From positions 1-13,978 of the forward strand of contig JAFQPT010000390.1 in the NCBI GenBank assembly GCA_017411665.1: DNA of 13,978 nucleotides, read 5' to 3'. Both the position numbers and the translations under genes were made by a program. Source of the stretch: Oscillospiraceae bacterium (GTDB lineage: Bacteria > Bacillota_A > Clostridia > Oscillospirales > Oscillospiraceae). Numbering within the stretch: position 1 is the stretch's first letter; every line of letters starts with the position of its first letter. The notes beneath the pieces are model-generated. The model searched no databases. It was not told the DNA's origin and saw only the letters and a program-made list of their open reading frames with translations. This document shows, piece after piece, positions 13,102 to 13,978 of this stretch.

Positions 13102-13978
13102 ATGCTGGACATTAAGTTTATCCGCGAAAATCCTGAACTCGTAAAGGAAAATATCAAGAAGAAATTCCAGGACCACAAGCTGCCCCTGGTTGATGAAGTC
13201 ATTGCTCTGGATGCTGAGCTGCGCGCAACCATCCAGAAGGCACAGGACCTGCGTACCGCTCGCAATCAACTGAGCAAGAAGGTCGGTATGCTGATGGGTC
13301 AGGCAAAGAAGGATCCTTCTAAGCTGGCAGAAGCTGAAGCAGTTAAGGAAGAAGTACGTAAGGATGCTGAACTGCTGGCACAGCTGGAAGTACAGGAAGG
13401 TGAACTGAACGAAAAAATTCGTAAAATTATGTTGACCATTCCTCAGATTATCGATCCCTCCGTTCCCATCGGTCCCGATGATGAACACAACGTAGAAGTA
13501 CAGCGTTTCGGTGAATGTGTCGTTCCTTCTTTCCCCATTCCTTACCACACCGATATTATGGAAACCTTTGATGGTATTGATATGGAAGCAGCAGGCCGTG
13601 TTTCCGGCAGCGGCTTCTACTACCTGCTGGGCGATATCGCACGTCTGCACGAAGCTGTTTTGGCTTACGGCCGCGACTTCATGATCGACAAGGGCTTTAC
13701 TTACTGCATTCCTCCCTTCATGATTCACGGCAACGTAGTAGAAGGCGTTATGAGCCAGACCGACATGGATACCATGATGTACAAGATTGAAGGCGAAGAC
13801 CTGTACCTGATCGGCACCTCCGAACATTCCATGATCGGTCGTTACATCGACCAGATCGTTGATGCAGATTCTCTGCCTCACACTCTGACCTCCTATTCTC
13901 CCTGCTTCCGTAAGGAAAAGGGTGCACATGGCATCGAAGAACGCGGTGTTTACCGTATCCACCAGTTCGAAAAGCAGG
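13102..13978 (+). CDS. serS: Seryl-tRNA synthetase, 5' part (runs off window), archaeal-like variant
   Basis: The first 292 residues of a class II aminoacyl-tRNA synthetase are visible; it charges tRNA-Ser with serine. Residues about 1-110 form the long antiparallel coiled-coil tRNA arm (MLDIKFIRENPELVKENIKK, then Lys/Glu/Ala-rich helices). The catalytic domain follows with IPPFMI (203-208), the serine-binding TSE at 239-241 and motif 2 CFRKEKGAHGIEERG (268-282) leading to RIHQFEK. Where most bacterial enzymes read GTGQ..KF, PTAE and FRSEAGxxGRDTRG, this one has EGVMSQTD, GTSEH and the motif 2 above, which resembles the archaeal-type SerS. Motif 3 is outside the window. ATG 13102 follows AGAGGAG. 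It sits just behind parB, the usual place in Clostridia. Confidence 0.95.
   Translation, partial: MLDIKFIRENPELVKENIKKKFQDHKLPLVDEVIALDAELRATIQKAQDLRTARNQLSKKVGMLMGQAKKDPSKLAEAEAVKEEVRKDAELLAQLEVQEGELNEKIRKIMLTIPQIIDPSVPIGPDDEHNVEVQRFGECVVPSFPIPYHTDIMETFDGIDMEAAGRVSGSGFYYLLGDIARLHEAVLAYGRDFMIDKGFTYCIPPFMIHGNVVEGVMSQTDMDTMMYKIEGEDLYLIGTSEHSMIGRYIDQIVDADSLPHTLTSYSPCFRKEKGAHGIEERGVYRIHQFEKQ

Overview
The window looks like a near-origin piece of a spore-forming Firmicute chromosome, most likely class Clostridia and possibly a gut Oscillospirales-type organism. The evidence is a germination protease gene (gpr), three perfect parS sites beside parA-parB and serS (the oriC-proximal order usual in Clostridia), strong GGAGG ribosome binding sites, AT-rich sigma-A type promoters and T-rich intrinsic terminators. 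The genus is not decidable from sequence alone.

Left part (1-4340, plus strand): the 3' end of a degenerate GGDEF-domain gene; an EamA/DMT-family membrane transporter with its own promoter and terminator; then a copper-resistance operon. That operon is a CsoR repressor, whose probable operator (TACCCC-N3-GGGGTA) lies between the -35 and -10 boxes, followed by a CopA copper P1B-ATPase. CopA ends in a Thr/Glu-rich linker and a second metal-binding domain that has its own in-frame Shine-Dalgarno and ATG. This suggests a fused or internally translated CopZ chaperone.

Middle (4341-7060): a 57-residue 2[4Fe-4S] ferredoxin with its own promoter and terminators, then a large FMN/4Fe-4S/FAD ene-reductase that strongly resembles BaiH, the bile-acid enone reductase. 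No other bai gene is visible. Both genes show strongly biased codon choice, as in highly expressed genes.

7060-7850 carries no gene that I can support. It holds a terminator, a mosaic MITE-like element with inverted ends and five internal hairpins, a second 104-bp inverted-repeat element flanked by 20-bp direct repeats, and a perfect 16-bp hairpin.

7850-9840 (minus strand): a three-gene GntR(YtrA-type)/ABC-ATPase/ABC-permease operon. Its promoter is overlaid by a 46-bp palindrome, probably the autoregulatory operator. Upstream on the same strand lies rpsT (ribosomal protein S20).

10296-13978 (plus strand): gpr with a possible forespore sigma-G promoter, three parS sites starting at the base after the gpr stop codon, a good promoter, parA, parB and the first two thirds of serS. 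The SerS reads more like the archaeal-type enzyme than the common bacterial one.
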